A DNA stretch of 64,000 nucleotides from Hydractinia symbiolongicarpus (lineage: Eukaryota; Cnidaria; Hydrozoa; Anthoathecata; Hydractiniidae). Positions 53,201-64,000 of the stretch are shown piece by piece. The stretch is taken from the NCBI RefSeq assembly GCF_029227915.1, contig NC_079876.1:37183828-37247827 (forward strand). Direction: 5' to 3'. Position 1 is the stretch's first letter. The number at the start of each line of letters is the position of its first letter. A program made the translations under genes and the position numbers. Below the pieces are notes generated by a model. The model searched no databases. It saw only the letters and a program-made list of their open reading frames with translations, and was not told the origin of the DNA.

Positions 53201-54900
53201 CTAACTTTGGACTGTTACCTGATAAATGTGATAAATGAGACAATTGGACTCCAAGAAAAAACATTCTTCTTAATTTGAGGTGATTGCCGAAACTCAGCGA
53301 TTGCACTGGTCGCTGTGGTAGCGCTTCAATTAAGAATTAAGATGAAAAAGTCATTCTTTACTGTGGGACCAATCCTAGCCGTTATCGCGCGCTGAAGAAA
53401 TATCGACAGTTTCAAAAACTACATTTCATTGACTTTCTAACGGTGTCAGTCCGTTTGAGTTACAACGGTTGGGTCACATATTGGTACCAACATGTATTTA
53501 GCGATATTTATCTGATATTACTAGGTTGCATCGCTTTTAACTATGAAACGATTGACTGTGGGACTTAAGTGAACTAACTTTGGACTGTGACCTTATAAAT
53601 GCTATAAGTGAGACAACTGGACTCCAACAAATAACATTCTTCTTAATTTGACGTGATTGCCGGACTCAGCGATTACACTGGGCGCTGTGGTAGCGCTTCT
53701 TTTAGAAATTTAGATTAATAAGACATTTTTTACTGTGGGAACAATCCTAGCCGTTATTACGCGCTGAAGAAACAGCCACAGTTTTAAAACTACATTTTAT
53801 TGACTTTTTAACGGTGTCAGTCCGTTTGAGTTACAACAGTTGGGTCAAATATTCGTACCAACCTGTATTTAGCGATAATTTTTTTGATATTACTAGGTTG
53901 CATCGCTTTTAACAATGAAACGATTGACTGTGGGACTTAATTGAACTAACTTTGGACTGTGACCTAATAAATGTAATAAATGAGAAAATTGGACTCCAAG
54001 AAATAACATTCTTCTCAATTTAACGGGATAGCCGGAACTCAGCGATTACACTGGGCGCTGTGGTAGCGCTTCATTTAAAAATGTAGATAAATAAGTCATT
54101 CTTTAGTGTGGGACCAATCCTAGACGTTATCGCGCGCTGAAGAACTATCGACAGTTTCATAAACTACATTTTATTGACCTTGTGGCAGTGTCAGTCCGTT
54201 TGAGTTACAACGGTTGGGTCACATATTCGTACCAACATGTATTTAGCGATACTTATCTGATATTACTAGGTTGCATCGCTTTTAACAGTGAAACGATTTA
54301 CTGTGGGACTTAACTGAACTAACTTTGGACTGTGACCTGATAAATGTGATAAATGAGAAAATTGGACTCCAAGAAATAACATTCTTCTTAATTTGACATG
54401 ATTGCCGGAACTCAGCGATTACACTGGGCGCTGTGGTAGCGCTTCATTTAAAAATGTAGATAAATAAGTCATTCTTTAGTGTGGGACCAATCCTAGACGT
54501 TATCGCGCGCTGAAGAACTATCGACAGTTTCATAAACTACATTTTATTGACCTTGTAGCAGTGTCCGTCCGTTTGAGTTACAACGGTTGGGTCACATATT
54601 CGTACCAACATATATTTAGCGATTCTTATTTGATATTACTAGGTTGCATCGCTTTTAACAGTGAAACGATTTACTGTGGGACTTAACTGAACTAACTTTG
54701 GACTGTGACCTGATAAATGTAATAAATGAGAAAATTGGACTCCAAGAAAAAACATTCTTCTTAATTTGACATGATTGCCGGAACTCAGCGATTACACTGG
54801 GCGCTGTGGTAGCGCTTCTTTTAAAAATTTAGATTAATGAGTCATTTCTTACTGTGGGACCAATCCTAGCCGTTAGCGCGCGCTGAAGAAATAGAGACAG
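50300..54900 (+). repeat. Block with 746-bp dimer and 1,493-bp four-monomer repeats
   Basis: TTAAGCTAAAGAAAGTTATT occurs at 50351 and 51097, 746 bp or two monomers apart, with flanks alike (anchors 50319/51065 and 50692/51438). GCATCGGTTTTAACAATGG near 51661 recurs near 53154, a four-monomer step of 1,493 bp, along with AATTAAGATGAAAAAGTC near 51841, 52212 and 53334. Adjacent monomers at 54050 and 54423 are nearly alike. Confidence 0.75.
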
Positions 54901-57900
54901 TTTCAAATACTACATTTCACTGACTTTCTAGCGGTGTCAGTCCGTTTGAGTTTCAACGTTCGGTTCACATATTCGTACCAAGATGTATTTAGCGATATGT
55001 TTCTCATATTACTAGGTTGCATCGCTTTTAACAGTGAAACGATTGACTGTTGGACTAAATTGAACTGATTTTGGACTGTGACCTTATAAATGCTATAAGC
55101 GAGACAACTGGACTCCAACAAATAACATTCTTCTTAATTTGACCTGATTGCCGGACTCAGCGATTACACTGGGCGCTGTGGTAGCGCTTCTTTTAAAAAT
55201 TTAGATTAATAAGTCATTTTTTACTGTGGGACCAATCCTAGCCGTTATTGCGCGCTGAAGAAACAGCCACAGTTTTAAAACTACATTTTATTGACTTTTT
55301 AACGGTGTCAGTCCGTTTGAGTTACAACAGTTGGGTCAAATATTCGTACCAACCTGTATTTAGCGATATTTTTTTTGATATTACTAGGTTGCATCGCTTT
55401 TAACAATGAAATGATTGACTGTGGGACTTAATTGAACTAACTTTGGACTGTGACCTAATAAATGTGATAAATGAGAAAATTGGACTCCAAGAAATAACAT
55501 TCTTCTTAATTTGACATGATTGCCGGAACTCAGCGATTACACTGGGCGCTGCCATAGCGCTTCTTTTAAAAATTTAGATTAATGAGTCATTTCTTACTGT
55601 GGGACCAATCCTAGCCGTTAGCGCGCGCTGAAGAAATAGAGACAGTTTCAAATACTACATTTCACTGACTTTCTAACGGTGTCAGTCCGTTTGAGTTTCA
55701 ACGTTTGGTTCACATATTCGTACCAACATGTATTTAGCGATATGTTTCTCATATTACTAGGTTGCATCGCTTTTAACAGTGAAACGATTGACTGTTGGAC
55801 TAAATTGAACTGATTTTGGACTGTGACCTTATAAATGCTATAAGTGAGACAACTGGACTCCAACAAATAACATTCTTCTTAATTTGACGTGATTGCCGGA
55901 CTCAGCGATTACACTGGGCGCTGTGGTAGCGCTTCTTTTAAAAATTTAGATTAATAAGTCATTTTTTATTGTGGGAACAATCCTAGCCGTTATTGCGCGC
56001 TGAAGAAACAGCCACAGTTTTAAAACTACATTTTATTGACTTTTTAACGGTGTCAGTCCGTTTGAGTTACAACAGTTGGGTCAAATATTCGTACCAACCT
56101 GTATTTAGCGATATTTTTTTTGATATTACTAGGTTGCATCGCTTTTAACAATGAAACGATTGACTGTGGGACTTAATTGAACTAACTTTGGACTGTGACC
56201 TAATAAATGTGATAAATGAGAAAATTGGACTCCAAGAAATAACATTCTTTTTAATTTGACATGACTGCCGAAACTCAGTGATTACACTACGCGCTGTGGT
56301 AGCGCTTCAATTAAAAATTAAGATAAAAAAGCCATTTTTTACTGTGGGAACAATCCTAGCCGTTAGCGCGCGCTGAAGTAATAGAGACAGTTTCAAGTAT
56401 TACATTTCACTGACTTTCTAACGGTGTCAGTCCGTTTGAGTTTTGACGGTTGGGTCACATATTCGTACCAACATGTATTTAGCGATATTTTTGTGATTTT
56501 ACTAGGTTGCATGGCTTTTAACAGTGAAACGATTGACTGTTGGACTAAATTGAACTGATTTTGGACTGTGACCTTATAAATGCTATAAGTGAGACAACTG
56601 GACTCCAGCAAATAACATTATTCTTAATTTGACCTGATTGCCGGACTCAGCGATTACACTGGGCGCTGTGGTAGCGCTTCTTTTAAAAATTTAGATTAAT
56701 AAGTCATTTTTTACTGTGGGACCAATCCTAGCCGTTATTGCGCGCTGAAGAAACAGCCACAGTTTTAAAACTACATTTCATTGACTTTTTAACGGTGTCA
56801 GTCCGTTTGAGTTACAACAGTTGGGTCAAATATTCGTACCAACCTGTATTTAGCGATATTTTTTTGATATTACTAGGTTGCATCGCTTTTAACAATGAAA
56901 TGATTGACTGTGGGACTTAATTGAACTAACTTTGGACTGTGACCTAAAAAATGTGATAAATGAGAAAATTGGACTCCAAGAAATAACATTCTTCTCAATT
57001 TGACGGGATTGCCGAAACTCAGCGATTACACTGGGCGCTGTGGTAGCGGTTCATTTGAAAATGTAGATAAATAAGTCATTCTTTAGTGTGGGACCAATCC
57101 TAGACGTTATCGCGCGCTGAAGAACTATCGACAGCTTCATAAACTACGTTTTATTGACGTTGTAGCAGTGTCAGTCCGTTTGAGTTACAACGGTTGGGTC
57201 ACATATTCGTACCAACATGGATTTAGCGATTCTTATCTGATATTACTAGGTTGCATCGCTTTTAACAGTGAAAAGATTTACTGTGGGACTTAACTGAACT
57301 AACTTTGACCTGTGACCTGATAAATGTAATAAATGAGAAAATTGGACTCCAAGAAATAACATTCTTTTTAATTTGACATGATTGCCGGAACTCAGCGATT
57401 ACACTGGGCGCTGCGATAGGGCTTCTTTTAAAAATTTAGATTAATGAGTCATTTCTTACTGTGGGACCAATCCTAGCCGTTAGCGCGCGCTGAAGAAATA
57501 GAGACAGTTTCAAATACTACATTTCACTGACTTTCTAACGGTGTCAGTCCGTTTGAGTTTCAACGTTTGGTTCACATATTCGTACCAACATGTATTTAGC
57601 GATATGTTTCTCATATTACTAGGTTGCATCGCTTTTAACAGTGAAACGATTGACTGTTGGACTAAATTGAACTGATTTTGGACTGTGACCTTATAAATGC
57701 TATAAGTGAGACAACTGGACTCCAACAAATAACATTCTTCTTAATTTGACGTGATTGCCGGACTCAGCGATTACACTGGGCGCTGTGGTAGCGCTTCTTT
57801 TAAAAATTTAGATTAATAAGTCATTTTTTATTGTGGGAACAATCCTAGCCGTTATTGCACGCTGAAGAAACAGCCACAGTTTTAAAACTACATTTTATTG

Positions 57901-58500
57901 ACTTTTTAACGGTGTCAGTCCGTTTGAGTTACAACAGTTGGGTCAAATATTCGTACCAACCTGTATTTAGCGATATGTTTTTTGATATTACTAGGTTGCA
58001 TCGCTTTTAACAATGAAACGATTGACTGTGGGACTTAATTGAACTAACTTTGGACTGTGACCTAATAAATGTGATAAATGAGAAAATTGGACTCCAAGAA
58101 ATAACATTCTTCTAAATTTGACGGGATAGCTGGAACTCAGCGATTACACTGGGCGCTGTGGTAGCGCTTCATTTAAAAATGTAGATAAATAAGTCTTTCC
58201 TTAGTGTGGGACCAATCCTAGACGTTATCGCGCGCTGAAGAAATATCGACAGTTTCATAAACTACATTTTATTGACCTTGTAGCAGTGTCAGTCCGTTTG
58301 AGTTACAACGGTTGGGTCACATATTCGTACCAACATGTATTTAGCGATACTTATCTGATATTACTAGGTTGCATCGCTTTTAACAGTGAAACGATTTACT
58401 GTGGGACTTAACTGAACTAACTTTGGACTGTGACCTGATAAATGGTATAATTAAGAAAATTGGACTCCATGAATTAACATTCTTCTTAATTTGACATGAC
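54900..58500 (+). repeat. 745-bp dimer repeats with one 1,117-bp step
   Basis: Monomers with TTGACTGTTGGACTAAATTG and AATGCTATAAG alternate with monomers carrying GTCAAATATTCGTACCAACC. Alternate anchors 54796/55541 and 55168/55913/56658 step by 745 bp. The series then jumps 1,117 bp (three monomers) to 57775. An extra monomer therefore entered between about 56.9 and 57.4 kb. Two monomers (56286 and 58521) have the core altered to ACTACGCGCT. Confidence 0.82.
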
Positions 58501-58519
58501 TGTCGAAACTCAGTGATTA

Positions 58520-59640
58520 CACTACGCGCTGTGGTAGCGCTTCAATTAAAAATTAAGATAAAAAAGTCATTTTTTACTGTGGGAACAATCCTAGCCGTTA
58601 GCGCGCGCTGAAGTAATACAGACAGTTTCAAGTATTACATTTCACTGACTTTCTAACGGTGTCAGTCCGTTTGAGTTTTGACGGTTGGGTCACATATTCG
58701 TACCAACATGTATTTAGCGATATTTTTGTGATTTTACTAGGTTGCATCGCTTTTAACTATGAAACGATTGACTGTGGGACTTAATTGAACTAACTTTGGA
58801 CTGTCACCTGATAAATGTGATAAAGGAGACAATTGGACTCCAACAAATAACATTCTTCTTAATTTGACATGATTGCCGAAACTAAGCGATTACACTGGGC
58901 GCTGTGGTAGCGCTTCATTTAAAAATTTAGATAAATAAGTCATTTTTTACTGTGGGACCAATCCTATCCGTTATCGCGCGCTAAAAAAATAGCGACAGTT
59001 TCAAAAACTACATTTCATTGACTTTCTAACAGTGTCAGTCCGTTTGAGTTACAACGGTTTGGTCGCATGCTCGTTCCAACATGTATTTAGCGCTATTTTG
59101 TGATTTTACTAGGTTGCATCGCTTTTAACTATGAAACGATTGACTGTGGGACTTAATTGAACTAACTTTGGACTGTCACCTGATAAATGTGATAAAGGAG
59201 ACAATTGGACTCCAACAAATAACATTCTTCTTAATTTGACATGATTGCCGAAACTAAGCGATTACACTGGGCGCTGTGGTAGCACTTCATTTAAAAATTT
59301 AGATAAATAAGTCATTTTTAACTGTGGGACCAATCCTATCCGTTATCGCGCGCTAAAAAAATAGCGACAGTTTCAAAAACTACATTTCATTGACTTTCTA
59401 ACAGTGTCAGTCCGTTTGAGTTACAACGGTTTGGTCGCATGCTCGTACCAACATGTATTTAGCGCTATTTTTGTGATTTTACTAGGTTGCATCGCTTTTA
59501 ACAATGAAACGATTGACTGTGGGACTTAATTGAACTAACTTTGGACTGTCACCTGATAAATGTGACAAAGGATACAATTGGACACCAACAAATAACATTC
59601 TTCTTAATTTGACATGATTGCCGAAACTAAGCGATTACAC
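58520..59640 (+). repeat. Three consecutive near-identical monomers
   Basis: Anchors 58894, 59266 and 59639 are 372-373 bp apart and share the rare GCCGAAACTAAGCGATTAC, the GTGATTTTACTAGG stretch and CGCATGCTCGT(T/A)CC. This is local one-monomer amplification, unlike the multi-monomer units elsewhere. Confidence 0.82.
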
Positions 59641-60010
59641 TGGGCGCTGTGGTAGCGCTTCTTTTAAAAATTTAGGTTAATAAGTCATTTTTTACTGTGG
59701 GACCAATCCTAGCCGTTATCGCGCGATGAAGAAATAGAGACAGTTTCAAATACTACATTTCACTGACTTTCTAACGGTGTCAGTCCGTGTGAGTTTCAAC
59801 GTTTGGGTGACATATTCGTACCAACATGTATTTCGCGATATTTTTCTCATATTACTAGGTTGCATCGCTTTTAACAGTGAAACGATTGACTGTGGGACTA
59901 AATTGAACTGATTTTGGACTGTGACCTTATAAATGCTATAAGTGAGCCAACTGGACTCCAAGAAATAACATTCTTCTTAATTTGACGTGATTGCCGGATT
60001 CAGCAATTAC

Positions 60011-61877
60011 ACTGGGCGCAGTGGTAGCGCTTCTTTTAAAAATTTAGGTTAATAAGTCATTTTTTACTGTGGGACCAATCCTTGCCGTTATCGCGCGCTG
60101 AAGAAATATCGACAGTTTCAAAAACTACATTTCATTGACTTTCTAACGGTGTCAGTCCGTTTGAGTTACTAAGGTTGGGTCACATATTCGTACCATAATG
60201 CATTTAGCGATATTTTTTTTGATATTACTAGGTTGCATCGCTTTTAACAATGAAACGAATGACTGTGGGACTTAATTGAACTAACTTTGGACTGTCACGT
60301 AATAAATGTGATAAATGAGACAATTGGACTCCAAGAAATAACATTCTTCCTAATTTGACGTGATTGCCGGAACTCAGCGATTTCACTGGGCGCTGTGGTA
60401 GCGCTTCATTTAAAAATTTAGTTAAATAAGTCATTTTTTACTGTGGGACCAATCCTATCCGTTATCGCGCGCTAAAAAAATAGCGACAGTTTCAAAAACT
60501 ACATTTCATTGACTTTCTAACAGTGTCAGTCCGTTTGAGTTTCAAGGTTTGGGTCACATATTCGTACCAACATGAATTTCGCGATATTTTTCTCATATTA
60601 CTAGGTTGCATCGCTTTTAACAGTGAAACGATTGACTGTGGGACTAAATTGAACTGATTTTGGACTGTGACCTTATAAATGCTATAAGTGAGCCAACTGG
60701 ACTCCAAGAAATAACATTCTTCTCAATATGACGGGATTGCCGGAACTCAGCGATTACACTGGGCGCTGTGGTAGCGCTTCATTTAAAAATTTAGATAAAT
60801 AAGTCATTCTTTAGTGTTGGACCAATCCTAGCTGTTAGCGCGCGCTGAAATAATAGAGCCAGTTTCAAATACTACATTTCACTGACTTTCTAACGGTGTC
60901 AGTCCGTTTGAGTTTCAACAGTTGGGTCACATATTCGTACCAACATGTATTTAGCAATATTTATCTGATATTACTAGGTTGCATCGCTTTTAACAGTGAA
61001 ACGATTGACTGTGGGACTTAATTGAACTAACTTTGGACTGTGACCTAATAAATGTGAAAAATGAGAAAATTGGACTCCAAGAAATAACATTCTTCTCAGT
61101 TTGAAATGATTGCCGGAACTCAGCGATTACACTGGGCGCTGTGGAAGCACTTCATTTAAAAATTTAGAATAATAAGCCATTTTTTACTGTGGGACCAATC
61201 CTAGCCGTTATCGCGCGCTGAAGAAATATCGACAGTTTCAAAAACTACATTTCATTGACTTTCTAACGGTGTCAGTCCGTTTGAGTTACTAAGGTTGGGT
61301 CACATATTCGTACCATAATGCATTTAGCGATATTTTTTTTGATATTACTAGGTTGCATCGCTTTTAACAATGAAACGAATGACTGTGGGACTTAATTGAA
61401 CTAACTTTGGACTGTCACGAAATAAATGTGATAAATGAGACAATTCGACTCCAAGAAATAACATTCTTCCTAATTTGACGTGATTGCCGGAACTCAGCGA
61501 TTTCACTGGGCGCTGTGGTAGCACTTCATTTAAAAATTTAGTTAAATAAGTCATTTCTTACTGTGGGACCAATCCTATCCGTTATCGCGCGCTAAAAAAA
61601 TAGCGACAGTTTCAAAAACTACATTTCATTGACTTTCTAACAGTGTCAGTCCGTTTGAGTTTCAAGGTTTGGGTCACATATTCGTACCAACATGAATTTC
61701 GCGATATTTTTCTCATATTACTAGGTTGCATCGCTTTTAACAGTGAAACGATTGACTGTGGGACTAAATTGAACTGATTTTGGACTGTGACCTTATAAAT
61801 GCTATAAGTGAGCCAACTGGACTCCAAGAAATAACATTCTTCTTAATTTGACGTGATTGCCGGAGTCAGCAATTACA
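60011..61877 (+). repeat. 1,120-bp three-monomer repeat
   Basis: Anchors 60011, 60385 and 60758 recur at 61131, 61505 and 61877 (1,119-1,120 bp). Shared rare variants are GAGTTACTAAGGTTGGG with CCATAATGCATTTAGC (60170 and 61290 areas) and GAGTTTCAAGGTTTGGG with CATGAATTTCGCG (60540 and 61660 areas). The copies diverge at the ends; copy 1 continues TTCTCAATATGACGGG while copy 2 continues TTCTTAATTTGACGTG. Confidence 0.85.
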
Positions 61878-61989
61878 CTGGGCGCAGTGGTAGCGCTTCT
61901 TTTAAAAATTTAGGTTAATAAGTCCTTTTTTACTGTGGGACCAATCCTAGCCGTTATTGCGCGCTGAAGAAATAGCCACAGTTTCAAAA

Positions 61990-63550
61990 ACTACATTTCA
62001 TTAACTTTCTAACGGTGTCAGTCCGTTTGAGTTGCAACGGTTGGGTCACATGTTCGTACCAACATGTATTTAGCGATATTATTTTTGATATTACTAGCTT
62101 GCATCGATTTTAACAATGAAACGAATGATTGTGGGACTTAATTGAACTAACTTTGGACTGTGACCTAATAAATGTGATAAATGAGACAATTGGACACAAA
62201 GAAATCACATTCTTCTTAATTTGACGTGATTGCCGGAACTCAGCGATTACACTGGGCGCTGTGGTAGCGCTTCAATTAAAAATTAAGATAAAAACGTCAT
62301 TTTTTACTGTGGGACCAATCCTAGGCGTTATCACGCGCTGAAGAAATATCGACAGTTTCAAAAACTACATTTCATTGACTTTCTAACGGTGTCAGTCCGT
62401 TTGAGCTACAACGGTTGGGTCACATATTCGTACCAATATGTATTTAGCGATATTTTTCTCATATTACTAGGTTGCATCGCTTTTAACAGTGAAACGATTG
62501 ACTGTGAGACTTAATTGAACTAACTTTGGACTGTGACCTAATAAATGTGATAAATGAGAAAATTGGACTCCAAGAAATAACATTCTTTTCAATTTGACGG
62601 GATTGCCGGAACTCAGCGATTACACTGGGCGCTGTGGTAGCGCTTCATTTAAAAATTTAGATAAATAAGTCATTCTTTAGTGTTGGACCAATCCTAGACG
62701 TTATCGCGCGCTGAAGAACTATCGACAGTTTCATAAACTACATTTCATTGACTTTCCAACGGCGTCAGTCCGTTTGAGTTGCAACGGTTGGGTCACATGT
62801 TCATACCAACATGTATTTAGCGATATTATTTTTGATATTACTAGCTTGCATCGATTTTAACAATGAAACGAATGATTGTGGGACTTAATTGAACTAACTT
62901 TGGACTGTGACCTGATAAATGTGATAAATGAGACAATTGGACTCCAAGAAATAACATTCTTCTTAATTTGACGTGATTGCCGGAACTCAGCGATTACACT
63001 GGGCGCTGTGGTAGCGCTTCAATTGAAAATTAAGAAAAAAAAGTCATTTTTTACTGTGGGACCAATCCTAGGCGTTATCACGCGCTGAAGAAATATCGAC
63101 AGTTTCAAAAACTACATTTCATTGACTTTCTAACGGTGTCAGTCCGTTTGAGCTACAACGGTTGGGTCACATATTAGTACCAACATGTATTTAGCGATAT
63201 TTTTTTTGATATTACTAGGTTGCATCGCTTTTAACAATGAAACGAATGATTGTGGGATTTAATTGAACTAACTTTGGACTGTGACCTGATAAATGTGATA
63301 AATGAGACGATTGGACTCCAAGAAATAACATTCTTCTTAATTTGACGTGATAGCCGCAACTCAGCGATTACACTGGGCGCTGTTGTAGCGCTTCATTTAA
63401 AAATTAAGATAAATAAGTCATTTTTTACTGTGAGACCAATCCTAGCCGTTATCGCGCGCTGAAGAAATATCGACAGTTTCATAAACTACATTTCATTGAC
63501 TTTCTAACGGTGCCAGTCCGTTTGAGTTACAACGGTTGGGTCACATATTC
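61990..63550 (+). repeat. 747-bp dimer repeat and flanking monomers
   Basis: GAGTTGCAACGGTTGGG near 62028 recurs near 62775, and GAGCTACAACGGTTGGG near 62402 recurs near 63149, both two-monomer steps of 747 bp. Anchors 62251 and 62998 agree. After about 63200 the second dimer continues into monomers resembling the first 5 kb. Confidence 0.8.
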
Positions 63551-64000
63551 GTACCAACATGTATTTATTGATATTTTTTGTATTAATAGGTTGCATCGCT
63601 TTTAACAATGAAACGATTGACTATGGGACTTAATTGAACTAACTTTGGACTGTGACCTAATAAATGTGATAAATGAGAAAATTGGACTCCAAGAAATAAC
63701 ATTCTTCTCAATTTGACATGATTGCCGGGACTCAACGATTACACTGGGCGCTGTGGTAGCACTTCATTTAAAAACTTAGATTAAAAAGTCATTTTTTACT
63801 GTGGGACCAATCCTAGCCGTTATCGCGCGCTGAAGAAATATCAAAAGTTTCAGAAACTACATTTCATTGAATTTCTAACGGTGCCAGTCCGTTTGAGTTA
63901 CAACGGTTGGGTCACATATTCGTACCAACATGTATTTAGCGATATTTGTTTTGATATTACTAGGTTGCATCGCTTTTAACAATGAAACGAATGACTGTGG
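63550..64000 (+). repeat. Return of the 1.5-2.0 kb subfamily at the right edge
   Basis: From GTATTTATTGATATTTTTTG onward this stretch matches about 1550-2000 with very few changes. It shares GACTATGGGAC, GCCGGGACTCA, AATATCAAAAGTTTCAG, GAATTTCTAACGGTGCCAG and TTTGTTTTGATATTAC. The offset is about 62,004 bp. Upstream of 63550 the match is lost. The window ends inside a monomer, so the array continues. Confidence 0.88.

Larger units (their letters stand above)
1..64000 (+). repeat. Continuous ~373-bp satellite DNA array, all monomers head to tail
   Basis: The core ACTGGGCGCT, allowing single-base variants, occurs 173 times from 247 to 63743, always on this strand. Of the 172 spacings, 152 are 370-377 bp, 17 are 344-347 bp, two are 303 bp and one is 294 bp. 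Between cores each monomer repeats the same ordered landmarks: GGTAGCGCTTC, AAGTCATTTTTTACTGTGGG, TCGCGCGCTGAAG, CAGTCCGTTTGAGTT, TTCGTACCAACATG, GGTTGCATCGCTTTTAAC, TTGGACTCCAA. No unique sequence, transposon or microsatellite interrupts it, and both edges cut through monomers, so the array is longer than the window. Large satellites of this kind usually lie in centromeric or pericentromeric heterochromatin. That location is inferred, not shown. Confidence 0.98.

Noticed and set aside
1-64000. CRISPR array
   Set aside because: Repeats are about 373 bp with no unique spacers; this is a continuous tandem satellite.
1-64000. Known named satellite family (for example the ~360-bp beetle satellites)
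   Set aside because: The length is similar, but I cannot match the sequence from memory and cannot search databases, so no family or species is named.
1-64000. Telomeric repeats, rDNA or tRNA genes within the array
   Set aside because: No TTAGG/TTAGGG runs, rRNA landmarks or tRNA box A/B arrangement were seen.

Overview
The whole 64 kb window is one uninterrupted tandem array of a single AT-rich satellite monomer of about 373 bp. I found no protein-coding gene, RNA gene, transposable element, CRISPR array or unique-sequence island. Using the core ACTGGGCGCT (with single-base variants) as an anchor I placed 173 anchors, from position 247 to 63743. The mean spacing is about 369 bp, the usual spacing is 371-377 bp, and every copy has the same orientation. 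No open frame exceeds about 77 codons. The short frames that exist recur at whole-monomer spacings, so they are by-products of the repeat. This organisation is typical of a eukaryotic centromeric, pericentromeric or other heterochromatic satellite. The sequence does not let me name the species; an animal is only a guess, and I recognise no named satellite family.

The array is a mosaic of locally homogenised blocks. Positions 1-4.9 kb carry a six-monomer unit (2,238 bp) and a shortened five-monomer copy. Positions 4.9-14.4 kb carry four- and five-monomer units marked by a 2-bp deletion variant. From 14.4 to 37 kb a 29-bp deletion variant, giving 344-347 bp monomers, is interspersed 17 times. 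Within that span lie a 1,465-bp four-monomer repeat (15.6-18.5 kb), a 1,420-bp unit with a 303-bp truncated monomer (18.4-21.3 kb, two copies), a 1,064-bp three-monomer repeat (22.2-24.2 kb), a five-monomer unit that alternates between two forms to make a 3,647-bp ten-monomer repeat (24.4-32.4 kb), and a second ten-monomer repeat of 3,704 bp (32.6-39.9 kb). From 40 to 63.5 kb the order is looser, with repeats of one, two, three, four, five and six monomers and a different set of diagnostic variants. The last 450 bp return to the subfamily seen at 1.5-2.0 kb.

Nothing here works as a gene system. The sequence records unequal exchange, deletion and conversion in a satellite. Features possibly relevant to function are a perfect 5-bp-stem hairpin next to the core, an 11-bp dyad, a CpG cluster whose variants look like deaminated CpG, and a partial CENP-B-box-like match. 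The monomer is roughly two nucleosome repeats long. The junction of each truncated monomer shows short microhomology.
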